From Membranipora membranacea (lineage: Eukaryota > Bryozoa > Gymnolaemata > Cheilostomatida > Membraniporidae), in NCBI GenBank assembly GCA_914767715.1, contig OU612069.1, positions 13,081,387-13,141,386 on the forward strand: a stretch of 60,000 nucleotides of DNA, given 5' to 3'. The position numbers and the translations under genes were made by a program. Shown piece by piece: positions 1-12,455 of the stretch; the stretch's first letter is position 1; the number at the start of each line of letters is the position of its first letter. The notes under the pieces are model-generated. The model was not told where the DNA came from. It worked only from the letters and a program-made list of their open reading frames with translations, and ran no database searches.

Positions 1-148
1 AGGAAGGCAGTATTGTGGCAGTTTTTACAATAGGATTAACTATTACAATCCTTGAATGATGCTGCCACAATGTACCCCTGGTCTGTGCAATCATTGAACC
101 CTAAAAAGCCCTATAAAGGGCCTCATATCAAATGTATCTGCGGTCCAT

Positions 149-290
149 AGTCTACTGGGCTTTGGTTGGCACCCAGGTGTGCTCCGACCTGCCTGCAAAC
201 CGAGAGCAACCTGGCGCAGATATTGTGGCCTGGCCACTAAGGCAACAAATTTCGCCGCCTATGCTCCGGGATGTGGCTTGTGACAACACA
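149..290. repeat. Interspersed repeat fragment, copy 1
   Basis: A block rich in 'TTGG.ACCCAGG..TG', 'CCTGC.....ACCGAGAGCA', 'CGCAGAT.ATG' and 'TTTCGC.GCC' words recurs in recognisably related form near 51640-51765. No coding potential is apparent. I infer a dispersed repeat family but see no TIRs or target-site duplication. Confidence 0.4.
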
Positions 291-439
291 TCTGATTTAA
301 ATCAACTTTAAATTTTAATCAGTCTTGAGACACAAAGGTTATCCTCAGGATATTCTAATATTGCATTACCTTTAAATCCTTTGGAAAAGATAGTAAAGAC
401 ACAACAGTAACAAATTCTTTCCCTGTAATGAAACACAGA

Positions 440-717
440 GACTGCTATACAACTGGTTGTTTACAAATAAGATTTTCTTGAGGGGTTAGAAAATTTACTC
501 TGAGAAAATAATGGCTGTTATTGCTCTAACTGATATCTTCATCCAGCTTAGGTCTCAATTGTACTTGGATCGTTTCAATGCACCGCATGGAGAATTGCTT
601 CCAATTTTGTTTGGAGGCCATCTCAGATTTGTTGTTTATTGAGGTAACCCACATGTTTGGCTAACCGAATCCTCAAAAGTAACAACATTATAACTTGTTG
701 CAGTATAGATGCAGTCC
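440..717 (+). repeat. ~275-bp direct repeat, left copy
   Basis: About 277 bp, from 'ATACAACTGGTTGTT' to 'GTATAGATGCAGTCC', recurs at 1330-1601 with roughly 90% identity by eye. The copies are in the same orientation and about 890 bp apart, like the terminal repeats of a miniature element. The ends are not a clear TG...CA, so a plain segmental duplication is also possible. Confidence 0.7.
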
Positions 718-1329
718 TAGGGCACCCTCTACTTGATTGTGCAATAACTCCCGAAAGAAGGTTTACCCGGCTAGCCAAGAGTGAAGAGATCGCAACCTTG
801 TATAACTTTTTAGAAGCATGGACCATGTTTTTGTTTAGTAAGAGGGACTGCACATGTGCGATTGTTTATTACAGCTTAGCGAGAGAAAACTGTTTGTTTA
901 GTGGTCTAAGTTCCGCCCCTTTTATAGTAAGCGGCTTCTCGCAGCAGATTATACTAGGGCAATGTTTGCCAGCGAGAGAATAGTCTCATTGGTTAATTAG
1001 CAGTATCCAGTGGCATGTTTATGACGGGAATCACTAAAAGGCTTTGTTCATGGAATATCATTGGCTGATAGCTAACCTTATGATTATATCGCAGCTTGTA
1101 AACACGCTTTGTGTCTGCAGTGAAAAATGAGGAGATAATGAGCAAAGCTACAATTTCAAGCTCTATTTTATTTTATATTAGCTCTAGTTTTCTAGCTCGT
1201 CTGTGGACCGCTTAAAGAGAGTGTGATAATTGAATGTCGACAAGGTGTGATGGTCGATTGCAAAAATGTCAATATATGAGTAGCCAGCCACTAGAGCCTA
1301 TTGATTCAACATAATATGATATGATACTG
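718..1329. other. Interval between the two direct repeats, no gene seen
   Basis: About 610 bp with no convincing coding exon. The last ~65 bp (1260-1325, containing 'AGCCAGCCACTAGAGCCTAT') also occur at 32192-32256 in the DUF6973-like gene's first intron, so the interval itself includes dispersed repeat sequence. Confidence 0.5.
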
Positions 1330-1601
1330 CAATACAACTGGTTGTTGACAAATAAGATTTTCTTGAAGGATTAGAAAATTTGCTCTGAGAAAACAATGTC
1401 TGTAATTGCTCTAACTGATATCTTCATCCAGCTTAGGTTTCAATTATACTTGGATCGTTTCAATGCATTGCATGAAGAATTGCTTCCAATTTTGTTTGGA
1501 GGCCATCTCAGATTTGTTGTTTCTTGAGGCAGCCCACCGGTTTGGCTAACCGAATCCTCAAAAGTATCAACATTATAACTTGTTGCAGTATAGATGCAGT
1601 C
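1330..1601 (+). repeat. ~275-bp direct repeat, right copy
   Basis: Partner of the repeat at 440-717. Substitutions are scattered along the copy and there is no obvious large indel. Short open frames here on both strands differ between the two copies in ways that do not preserve a protein, so the repeat is treated as noncoding. Confidence 0.7.
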
Positions 1602-1975
1602 CGATTTTTGAAAAAGACAGAAAGAAATTCAACCGTAACATTAATGCTGTCAATGGTTATTTCAGGACTGCAATACCTAAATGGTGATAAATACACCAAG
1701 GTCGACCATACAGATACCAGCTCACTGAAAATGCAGCAGAATATTTCACAAAGAATATCATGTGTGTTATTAAGGGTGAGCCCTCCAGACACACAGTTAT
1801 CACAATCCTATACGCATCCAGCATAGTTACATTAGTCTTTTTCAATAATAAAAATATTGGGATGACATTCGAGTAAAATTTAAGCTCAAATATTTGGGTG
1901 TATTTTGAAAATGCTATCGTTGAACAGTATCCACTGAAAAAGCCAAATCCAAACCATGTTTCGGAATATTAATAA

Positions 1976-2541
1976 TATTAATTATTTTGAGGTCTATAGT
2001 CATTCTGATAGAATTAAGTTCAGTATAGCATCTCCATTGTCATTTGTAAATTGCTCCACTCCTTTGACAAAAGGCAATTAGAATTTGTTTGAAACTGTAC
2101 ACAATGACATAGAAACTACAAATATATAGGCTCATTGCACTGCCTTGCGCAACATTGCCACTGCACTGATGGATGCAATGAACACCGTAATGAAAAAGTA
2201 AATCCCAATTTTAAATATGTTAAAAAAATATTTCAAAGATACCCTAAAAAGCTCATTTATATAATGTGATGAATTGATGCTCCAAAAAACCAGATCTCTG
2301 TGAGTTACCATGTCGAAATGAAACTGTGCCCAAACAGAAAAACACAAACTTGGAGATTTTTTGTCAGATTTGGAGGTTTTTACAGAAACAAATAAATGAA
2401 TAGTTAGCTGATTGACTAACGATCCAGGTGACCAAATGTGGTATATCTGAATTAAAAACTGTAGGAAGGAGATAGCTTTTGGAAAAGTAAGGAGGAGATA
2501 ACTACAACAGAGCATTTTAGACTTTGAATAACTGAGTAACA
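1976..2541 (+). repeat. Interspersed repeat 'A', copy 1
   Basis: About 565 bp starting 'ATTAATTATTTTGAGGT' and ending near 'GACTTTGAATAACTGAG'. It is strongly similar to 33123-33727 in the same orientation. The second copy has an insertion near its start and lacks a short stretch around 2130. A minus-strand open frame of ~136 codons spans this copy but is interrupted in the other one, so coding is not supported. Class unknown. Confidence 0.75.
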
Positions 2542-5500
2542 CAACAAGTTAAACCACAAAGTAGAAAAATAGACGAAATGTTAATGCAATCATCTTTTTG
2601 GTCAACCTTTTTTGTTATTTTTAATGGCGTTTTTGAAACAAAATATCTTGAAAATGATATAGACGCCAAAAGGGTATTAAAAATAGTCCATCTTCACCGG
2701 GATTCGAACTGGGCCTCTCGGGCAACAAGCATGTTATAATTGTGGTATATGTAAAAATATTAGATTATACATTAACCTCTTTGCTTGTTTTTTGGTAACA
2801 ACCGGGAATTTAATGAGGAAGTCGGTAAAAGTAGTAATCCACCAAGTAGTAAAACAGAATTAAGGAAAATATCAGACCTCTCCAGGACTTGAACTAAAAA
2901 ATGTTACATGCACATGCGCAACTGGATTTACTACACATATGTGGTTGAAGACAGGACTTTGATTCAACCGTTTCTTCTATTTTCCAAAATAACCTATTTT
3001 GAAAAAAGTGTTATGAGGCACTGGATATGGGTTTCTTTTATTTTATATACACATGCGTTTATCATAAACACAAAACTGAAGTTTTGGGGATTACACACTC
3101 AAATGTCACTTTGGCTAGACAATTATCCCAATCTAGACATTTCATGAAAAATCAGTATAAGGTTTTAGTTCAATTGTGGTTAAATTGCTGTTCTGTGTTG
3201 CGTTATTGTTTCCATCTTATCACATTTTCATGTCGTTTGTTTTATTTTTGTTCCAGTACGATGCACCTGTGACATCTTAGATGAGGGATTACTTGTTACA
3301 AGACAGCCTTTTCCAGGTAGTAGCTGTGGATTTTATTTTGAAATTACATCTCTATCTCCAGTTTATTGCGATTCAGAAATATTCAGTTTGGACGCTTGTG
3401 AGTGTGTTCCAAAGTGGTCGTATGTTTGTCCTCCGCAGTGTGCTTTATAGACAGTTCATTGTTTACAGAATGATTTCTTTTGGCTAGATATTGATACAAG
3501 TAATAATTACCAATCTCTATCTTTCCCAAATTTTCACTTTCACTTTGCTTTCACTTTTCAGTCTTGTAATAAATAATGGGCTGGCAACAGTTTATTGAAC
3601 CATCCTCTGTTTAGATGTCTGATATCCGTTGAACTAAAAGATTAAGAGTAATTTTTTTCAAAGTTTTTGTCAGATATAATTTTCTCTCCATATAGAAAAA
3701 ACTTTAGATCAGATTTCACACTTCTTTCCAACTTTCTTAAATATTCGTATGATGAAAAAAAAATGAACATTTTTATTTAATTTTTTATTCCCTTTAAGTA
3801 CCTTCAATTATGTTGTTGATAATATATAATTTATTGTGTTTTTTTGTGTGTCACTTCTGTGTTTCAAAATAGAATGAAACTCTGGTACTGGTATTGAGCT
3901 GTTTTGTTTAACCAATATGATCAATGATCGTTGATTATACGCTTGAGTGTCATAATTCATAGACTGTAAAGTTCTCAGGTAGAGATGAACAATACTAGCC
4001 TCCGAGTTAAATTTTTTGTATTGCATTTGAAACTTGTTGTATTAAAACGGTCGAGGTCAAATATTTTGCATGATAGAATTGTTAAGTTTGGGACAAAGGA
4101 AGTTTTCTGCAGTGTCAGGTAACTTGATAACCCAGGAGTTGTGACTAAAAAAAGTCAAAGCTGCCTGACGAATATTATTCGAAAACCGTGACACCTTTGC
4201 AATAGGAAGTGTGTTAGTCATTGATGCGTTGTTAAAATTGTTAAACATTTTTAAATTTACTGCGGTGGTCTGAATGCTGCACTGTATACATTAATGATCC
4301 TGTTATGTATACTAAAAACACAAACATAAAAATAAAGTATAGATTGGACATTGCATTTTATCAGCTTGGCATAATAAAATACCATCCCGCCTTCAGGAAA
4401 GCCTTGTGACATAGTCATCTCTTAAGCAAAGCTATGGTGGCGCTGCCTTTTATCAAGAGAGGCAAATCCAAGAGTTCAAGGTTATGAGTGAGCAAAGCCA
4501 ACGTTTCAACTAGGCCTAGCCTGGGAATCAGGCTAACAATGAGGCCTTGTCTGTATTGTGAATTGTGTTTGATATTGATCATGTTGTGTAAATAAATGGT
4601 AAATAATCTGTGTAGATAACTTCAAATTGTTGGACTGAAGCCCAGTCCTATCTAGGCCCAGATGTTCCTAAGTTTTGGGTTTCATTGCTTCCCAATTTGG
4701 GTACTCGGCATAGGTGAATTAATTCAAGACCTATGGTGCCGAGACAAATGTATACATCGACGGTTCGCATGTGCATGCGCAAAGTGGTTATCACTACCCA
4801 CACTGTCATTGCGCCACCCGCACTGTCAGAGTTGTCCGCTGTAGAAAGGCCACATCTCAAAATAATTATAAGAAATTGATTGGCTGCAAAGGTAGATGGT
4901 TGACAAGCCTCATTATCTAGATTGCCTAAGTCCCTAGACCTGCGGCTTAAGCAGCTGAATATTATTTGATAGGCAGGAGCATGCAATGACCAATCTATTT
5001 CCCTCGCTAATATTTAACGCTCCAATTCATCTGGGTGTGAAATTTTTGCGCCTATATGAATTTCTCCTTCAAGAGAGCGACCATTGAATGAAAAACCTGT
5101 CATGGATTACTAGCTGTGGCTGCAGGGCCAAAACTGTTTCTGTGCACGCTGAGATCACATTGACCAAAAGCAGGTTTGTCCAACCAGAAAATAAATATTG
5201 AAATCAATTGAAATACTACAACTCAAGTAATAGTGTAACAACTAACTTTTTATACGATTTGATAAGACAAATATCAACATCGAACAGTGAGCAATTTTTC
5301 TCACTTACAGCGAGAAAAATTGATGCCAAATATAATAGTTCAGCGGCATTATGTAATACTTAACTGCCATATTGTGGTGGGACATTTTGGATAAGCATGG
5401 TGAGCTACAATGAATTGTGTCAGTGGACCATTTGGTAACAGTCTCACCTCCAAACACTGCACTGTACCGCTACTCATGGGCTCACACTAAAGTAAACACC

Positions 5501-6158
5501 GTCAGCCAAATCTAGAGCAAGAAGTCTGACTGACAGAGTAATCTTTTTTTTTTATCTTTATTATCATCACCAGGAAGACAATTCACTCTGTCTTTTTTAC
5601 AGCTGATGTTGAAACAGGGAGTTTGGGTCCCAAACTCCCTGGTTGAAATAACCTGCTGATTCCCACATTATTGGTGATCAAATAAGGTCAACCGGAAACA
5701 TCTCTGTTTCATTCATAAAAAAATTATTATCTGATTGCCGAAGTGGAGATTATGTTGTATTATTGGCCACAGATTTGGATAAACATGTCCAAACTCGTCA
5801 AATACCATCATATTATAACAAAGTTGAAATCATAACTCACACCTTCCAAGGAATATAAATATGGAATTCAAAGGGGATAAGTGACAAATTGTGATTTAAG
5901 AGGTGAGTCACCCCCAGAGAGCAAATTTGCTTCCTGTGTTCAGTAAGTCAACTTTGAGAGGTGATACAGTTGTTGCTATGGTAGCTAAGTTGAAGAGCAA
6001 CATCACGCCGCTGTTATCGGTTGGTTTACTAAAATAATTGATAATCAATCAAGGCTGAGGCCTTCTATATTTTCAGAAAAGTAAAGGCATATCATACCAT
6101 GTTTTGTCATTGAGAAAATAATCAAACATCCCCTACTGATAGAAATGAGAGCTTGCAG
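2542..6158. other. Gene-free stretch with repeat relics
   Basis: No convincing exon chain. On the minus strand near 2695-2735 there is a tRNA B-box-like word (GTTCGAATCCC), suggesting a tRNA-derived SINE relic. At 5612-5643 there is a palindrome built on CAGGGAGTTTGGG / CCCAAACTCCCTG. The remainder is AT-rich sequence in which I recognise nothing. Confidence 0.4.
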
Positions 6159-6166
6159 AGCGTTAA
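6159..6166. repeat. Target-site duplication of hAT element, left
   Basis: AGCGTTAA immediately precedes the element end CAGACCTGCCAA and is repeated exactly at 12120-12127 after TTGGCAGGTCTG. An 8-bp duplication is the hallmark of hAT-superfamily insertion. Confidence 0.9.
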
Positions 6167-6832
6167 CAGACCTGCCAACCCCTGAGGGGGGAATTGGAGT
6201 GAGACTGGGAAAAGGGGAAAAAATCGCGCGTGAAAACTGCTGTTAGGGACAAAAATCGCACGTCAAAACTGCTCTTCGGGGTAAAATATGAAGCCCCTAG
6301 TGCATGGTATAGGCCAACACATTATGCTAGGCTGCCATATTTGAGCATGTGAAGTTGCTGCCTGAAAGTGAATTATGCACTGTCATGTGAGTTAATTGGT
6401 ACCAACATTAACTGGCGGGTTTGTAACACAACATGGTATGTAGTGTGAGGGTTATGATGGTGAGGTGGACGCAGAGTGGAGATGCAGCTCTAGACGGTTG
6501 ATAAGACATGATATATTGAATGGTGAGACATAAACAGTTGAGACATCAAATAGCACTAAAAGAAATAATGAATTCGTTACATGGATACTTGGTTTACATT
6601 CACAATGCCTAACTGTAGGAATGCCAGTAATATTGTATTCCATTGTACTGTACACACTGTGTCTCACATACCGACACCGTATCATAATGTCTTTTGTTAT
6701 GCATTGGGATTTAAAGAAAATCCATATATCCATATACATGTATAAAACAATTTTCATTTTCATTTACATTTGTCTCGTAATCAGGCCATGCCAAAATAAT
6801 AGCTTGGTTGGTTAAAACCTGGTTTATAATAG

Positions 6833-7125
6833 TGAGAATATTCTGGAAAAATTAGAAAAGACCCAGAGACCGAATAAATCTGCTAGCCATTTATGGAATC
6901 AGGTCTGTGATTGAAACAGAGCTACTTAATACTGAGAATATTCTGAAAAAATTAGAAAAGACCCAGAGACCGAATAAATCTGCTAGCCATTTATGGAATC
7001 AGGTCTGTGATTGAAACAGAGCTACTTAATACTGAGAATATTCTGAAAAAATTAGAAAAGACCCAGAGACCGAATAAATCTGCTAGCCATTTATGGAATC
7101 AGGTCTGTGATTGAAACAGAGCTAG
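6833..7125. repeat. Tandem repeat, period ~100 bp, three copies
   Basis: Three nearly identical units beginning 'GAGAATATTCTGRAAAAATT' start at about 6834, 6934 and 7034. Each runs through 'GACCCAGAGACCGAATAAAT' to 'GAAACAGAGCTA'. The array lies inside the hAT element just past the transposase stop codon. The near identity implies recent expansion. Confidence 0.9.
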
Positions 7126-7184
7126 GCATTTCAAACTATTCAAAGGAAGACTACTGTTACTGCTAGTATCTGCTAGTACTGTTA

Positions 7185-10100
7185 CTACTTGGCCTCAAGC
7201 ATGAGGGTAGTGGCTTGTCTTGCAGCTTTAAGGAGCTTCGCTGATGGTATGAAGTCCGATGGGAGACCCCTGCTCTTGACTATCATGATGGAGTTGAGCG
7301 TCTTATCTTTGTCCAGACAGGAACGGTCAGGTCTAAGATTTTTGTTGATCATGCTGAAGATGCGCTCAGATCCAGCATTTGAATGAGGTATGACCAGCAT
7401 GAGCATGGCGAGCGACTGGACCTGCCTGTAATGCCTCTTACCCGCTTTTTGGAGGAGATTGCCCACCTCACCCCAGAACCTCACCAAGTCTACCTCCTTC
7501 TCTATTCCGTCGTCTGTTTACGCACTCACTGTGCAGCTTTCCACCAGTGCTGCCACATCCGAGTCCTTTTTGAGCATGATCAGAGATGTACGTAGACTGT
7601 CCATCTCTACATCACTCCATTGGTAGACTTTCCTGTACCTGTAAGGCAGAATTTTGAGTGAAAATCTGCAACAAATTATTTAAAAGTAATTACTTTCTGC
7701 CAACAACTTCAAAAACCTTGTGCCAATGAGCCCGAAAGAGTGTTTTATTAGCAAAAGAACCAGCAAGCAAGAAAATTGTCTTTATTTAAGGCTCAAAACC
7801 TTCATCTAACAATCATTTAAAAAAAAATCAATAATCTAGACTAATGCCTAATTGTAGAGTAATACCAACCGGTAGGCCATTTTGATGACTTCCTTGACAT
7901 TTAAATCAGAAACCTTTGACGGATCAAGCCATCTTGCTATAGAGAGTAGCTCCTCATCTAGTGGAAGATTGGTGATGAGATACTAAACATGTATCGACGG
8001 AAACAGTCTATCAGTTTCTTCTTGTCTGCAGAAGGGAGTTCTCCTGAAGCCACCAGCTGATTGAGTCTGAACTCAGCAGTGGTTCCATAAACCAGATCAT
8101 CATCTAAAATAAAACTCATTAGATATTTGTCGTGTGACAGCTATTTACCACTTGATACAGAATTCACTAGTACATCCACAATGGACCCACTAGACCAATA
8201 CCAATAGGAAATTAAATTACTCTATATAGGAATTGGCAGCTTACTCGTTGAAATGAAGTAGCTCTTGAGAGCCTCATACATATCCACGACTCGATTCACT
8301 ACGCGCTCCAGTGAAAGCCACCTAGGGACGACATGTTTGAGTACCTTCTTGTAGTCGGTGTTCACGAATTCACAGAAATTTTGTAACTCAAGCTTCCTCG
8401 GCTGAGAGTTCACAAAATGGTTGTAGATGTCAATTACGAATTCTTCTACATCAAGTGACTCCTGAAATGAAAACTTAAAAATTGAAGGAAGGGACCACAT
8501 ACCCTCCTTTCAGTCTACAAGCGCAATCAGTCATAACAACTATAAGCCAAGTATTAAGGATTATATCTTCTCGTTGCCTCCTCATACTTAGACTCAGGAT
8601 TTCACCTCCTTTCTTGGCGGAGTTATGGAGGATATGACAGACACAACCTACCACATGTATGGAGGGATTCTCAGATGTAATACGTGTTCTTAGACTGTTG
8701 TGAGCTCCCACATTGCTGTTTGTATTGTCTACGCCGAGAGCAACGCAGTTCGATAGAGGTATGGCAAAACGATCCAGAAGTGAGACCTTGGTACATAGCT
8801 GAAAAGAGGATAGTGTCATGATGTCAAGATACCTATTGAATTACAAATGATCGAAGATATACCCTCTATTGGTGTAATGTAATACAATGCATTATCATCA
8901 GTGTGTTTACCACTCCCTACACGAGAGTGCAAATACAGACTGGCATTTTCAATTCTAGGGCCAGGTTTTGGATTTTTTTAGTCTGACTCACTTAGATTGA
9001 CATCAGATAACTGTATTAACTGCAACAAAGGGATTACAAGTAAATGTGAGCTATCATATCATATCCCGCACTGCTCTTAAATTTAACATCACACTGTCTC
9101 TTACGAACCTTCAGCAGTCGAGCTGATTCCTGTACACATGTCCAGAAATCTAGTCCGTGGGCCCTCCTCAGTAGCAACTGTGATAACCATCGGGTACATT
9201 TTCTTTAAGCCGTTATCGTTGCTGCCGTCTGTGCTTATACTATATGGGCCAGCCTTCATCTTATCTACCAACTCAGATCTAAAACATACCATCAGAAATC
9301 GAGTACGGTATATATACGACACTCAAATAGAAATTCATAGCTATCATAAATATGCAATCACCAAGGCAAGACCACTCTGTTTTGTGACATCCCTAGCTAT
9401 TTACTCTGTTAAGTACATTGAATCAAAAAACAATAGCGGAGTACATGTTTACTGGCATGTGTAAATTTAGTCACATTTCAAATCACAATGTCTCATATCA
9501 TATTACCTGCCTTCATCAGCTAGGGCACCGATAAGGGCAGTTGTCTTTGTTTTAGCACATTTATACGTCTTATATGATATCCGTATACATTCGGCCAGTG
9601 ATGTGCTGAAGTTGATTGAACAGTTGTTCTACACAAGCAAATTAGTCCCCCTCAGCTCTGCAACTAAGGTCTACAAAAATATTAAATGTATGGAATACTT
9701 ACTCACCTACTTGCTCCCTACTCATTTCTACCAGCCGTTTCTATGTATATATTATTAATTTTATTGCAGGAAGTTCTCATTCATTGCAGAATAGTTATTG
9801 AGATAGGCTATTATATGGATTTCCTTGTTAATGTGGACAGAATGAACTTAATGGGGGGTTCTGTCACTTTGTGTAAGTGTATGAAATGCTAACCTTGTTG
9901 TCTGTAGTTGTGTATTTTGTCTGATTTTGCTGCGACTTCTGTTCAGCTACAGCCTTTATGTGACCATCTCTCTTCAAATGCCTCTCCACATCAGTCTTGC
10001 CCATATGGTTGCAGGAAATATCTTTGTTGCACACAAGACATCGGAAGTGGTAGACATCTCTGGCGGGACCTTCAATGAAACAAGCCTGGTCTATCAAGCT

Positions 10101-11711
10101 GGCCTGAGTAAGCAATAATATTTAATTATCCAGAGGAGGTGACTCTTCTTTAAGTTCACTAAGGCTCGTTAGACCAGTCTATGTTTGGATACTACCACTT
10201 TACAACTAAACCAATGACAACAAAAAGAAAATAATCAAGTCAATAGAGTCCTGCCTTACCGGCGTTAGACTTAATGGTGTTGACTTACGGTACCTGGTGT
10301 TAAGTCTGTACCGGGCACCGGCACCATGATTAGCACGTTAGTCTACCTGCAATAATAATCTATGATAAAATCATGTCAACTCATAATTCATGATCGACTA
10401 ACCTATGTTGTCATATAGCCTTGTCCATTCCGGCTGGTACTGAGTTTTGTATTCAGCCGCCCCCAATTGCCCTATGCCGGACTTCTTCTTCATCTTTTTT
10501 GGCGTCGTAGGCCTACTGCTATCGTGATCAGAATCTGACAATATTTCAATTGCTACAACATAAGTTTTATTGGTCTAAAACAGTGGTTCCCAAATGGGGG
10601 GAATTTTCAATTTTCAGGGGGGGAATTTCTGATATGCCTCAAAATCCCCCAGCTGGCTGCATTTTCAGAAAATCAAAGTTTTCATAAAAAAACTATAAAA
10701 CTGTGATATTTGATTATTTGAAACCATGTAGATTGTAGAACAAGATCTAACACGCTATGATATATATGAAAACAAGTTGGGATGGAATAGGTGGGGAAGG
10801 GGGGGGGAATGGAGGTCATGGTGGTAAGGAAGGGGGAAATCATCTAACCTAATTGGGAACCACTGGTCTAAAAGGACAATATATATGTGGAAAAGTTTGC
10901 AAAACCACAGACATGTCAACTAAATTAGAGCTGGCAAAAGGGACTCTCAATTCAATTGTCATTTGTAATTTTCTATCCAGTAGCTGTCATCAAAGCATGT
11001 TATATTTCTGGTGGCGTATTGCCCGTATTTGAATTACCAGGGGCATAACGTGTGGTAAACTTCTTGCAGTAGACCAGAGTTTAGAGAATAGATTATATCA
11101 AAAATGGGTGCAAATACGTAAAAAACGCTTTTGTCCCACATCATCATCATGGCGACATCAACATATTTCACTGAGATAGCATCGTAAGTGAAGAACAAAA
11201 AGAACAATCTAACAACAAAAGGTACGGTAACCATGCAACCATGCCAGTACGAAATACCTGCTGAATTGATTGATCTAAAATTATTTGAAACATTGAGTAA
11301 TCAATACCAGTTTGTGGAGGATGACATTACAGCTCCTCTCATACCTGGCATTCTGAGATTTTGTGTCTTCAAGCTCTTTATAAATTTTTGCAGTCATTTT
11401 TTCAAAATCATGTATGATTTCTTATTGTACCAAATCAAAATTAGAACTAAGTCTAAAGAACACTCACCTTTTTCTTGGCTGTAGGTGTTGGCTGGTATTG
11501 GCATCACCATCCCCAAAATTACTACTAATACTACAACTACTATCAGCATCATCATGAGCTTCAGCAGCAGCACTGGTTGATGCAGATGTTGAGGCAGGAG
11601 GAGCAGTTGTGCTTATTGTTGTACTACTACTAGCAGAGTCTTCTGTGGCTCTCTTGAAATATTTTTCCAATTGTTGTTTGTTTTGTTATACTTGACATAT
11701 TTCTTTGGCAT
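7185..11711 (-). pseudogene. hAT-superfamily transposase gene, multi-exon, disrupted
   Basis: Minus-strand exons by splice sites and family similarity: 11711-11468 (Lys/Ser-rich N-terminus), 10552-10403, 10103-9894 (zinc finger with Cys-x2-Cys and paired His), 9628-9507, 9278-9109 or 9105, 8798 to about 8584, 8461-8245, 8103-7870 and 7638-7185. Exon 5 has the DGSND-type motif typical of transposase-like DUF4371/ZMYM proteins, exon 6 the GVDNTNSN and CVCHILHN motifs, exon 7 VPRWLSLE. The last exon carries the C-terminal dimerisation block PHSNAGSERIFSM. Junctions 3/4/5 and 7/8/9 are in phase. Exon 1 needs a one-base shift to join its ATG, junctions 2/3, 5/6 and 6/7 do not fit, exon 8 has a frameshift near 7985, and exon 9 has a stop near 7520. 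It would cut and paste this element; probably inactive here. Confidence 0.8.
10581..10865. mobile_element. Nested hAT-type MITE, 285 bp
   Basis: The TIRs are CAGTGGTTCCCAA at 10581 and TTGGGAACCACTG ending at 10865, flanked by an exact 8-bp duplication GTCTAAAA (10573-10580 and 10866-10873). The interior contains G-rich runs and no coding sequence. It sits in the intron between the first two transposase exons of the larger hAT element, so it inserted after that element. Confidence 0.92.
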
Positions 11712-12455
11712 TGTTGTTTTGCTAATGTTACTTTACTGTCTAGTGTCTAAATTATTCAGCTTACAACAAATTCAGAATTCTGAAATCAGAGAGCTGAGCA
11801 CTTTAAATATCACCGAAGTTAGCTGATAGTTTATTGGCTTTTGAACATGGTGCTACCCAATAGAAACAAATTTATCACTTGAACAAAGGGTTGAGCTTGG
11901 CTCACTAAAAGAGCTAGACAGGAAATCAACATACAAAAAAGAAAACTAACTTGAGAGACTCAAGGAATTAATGTCAGATTGTCAAAACGACTTTTATAAG
12001 CAGCAGAGAAGGTTTTGAAGCAGGTGAGAGGGGGAAAGTCGTGAGATGAGCGTGAGAATCGTGAGAAAAGGGGGAAAATCGTGAGTCTCACGTCAAAATT
12101 GTGAGACTTGGCAGGTCTGAGCGTTAATGATGGTTTATAAATTACTTATTGGTCATGCGTTGTCATGAGGAGTCAATGCATGCCACAGATACAATAAATC
12201 ATGTCAGGTGCTCAAATTGTGTTAGATTAATAACTAATTGCACCGATGAGCTGAGGAGCAAATAATACTTTTCTTTACATGGTGGTGTAAGGGTGCGCTG
12301 TCCTTACAAGTTGTTGTGGGTATTTGTGCTCACTCAGAAGTACTACGCTACTTCGTTGTAACTTGTTAAGTGGTTTATTTGATAGTAAAACTTCTTATAT
12401 ATATGAGACATTAAGTATCTAAACAAATAGTAATACAGCAGTAATAAAATCATAT

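Larger units (their letters stand above)
6167..12119 (-). mobile_element. Complete-length hAT transposon (5953 bp)
   Basis: The element is bounded by 12-bp terminal inverted repeats (CAGACCTGCCAA / TTGGCAGGTCTG) and an exact 8-bp target-site duplication. Subterminal DNA carries repeated motifs: left, 'AAAATCGCGCGTGAAAAC' and 'AAAATCGCACGTCAAAAC'; right, several 'TCGTGAG' and a 'CTCACGTCAAAATTGTGAG' block. These are plausible transposase binding sites. Inside lie a spliced minus-strand transposase-like gene (11711 to 7185), a 100-bp tandem array (6833-7125) and a nested MITE (10581-10865). The transposase has several disruptions, so the copy is probably not autonomous now, although its ends are intact. 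Confidence 0.9.

Noticed and set aside
657-983. 108-codon plus-strand frame
   Set aside because: It overlaps the 275-bp direct repeat and is not preserved in the second copy.
2132-2542. 136-codon minus-strand frame in repeat 'A'
   Set aside because: The second copy at 33 kb carries frame changes and there is no recognisable domain. Hydrophobic composition follows from the AT-rich sequence.
2695-2735. Possible tRNA gene on the minus strand
   Set aside because: Only a B-box-like word is present. Acceptor, D and anticodon stems do not form.
7490-7530. Tiny intron (GTGAGTGCGTAAACAG) hiding the stop in the last transposase exon
   Set aside because: 16 nt is far too short for a spliceosomal intron. 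A nonsense change is the simpler reading.
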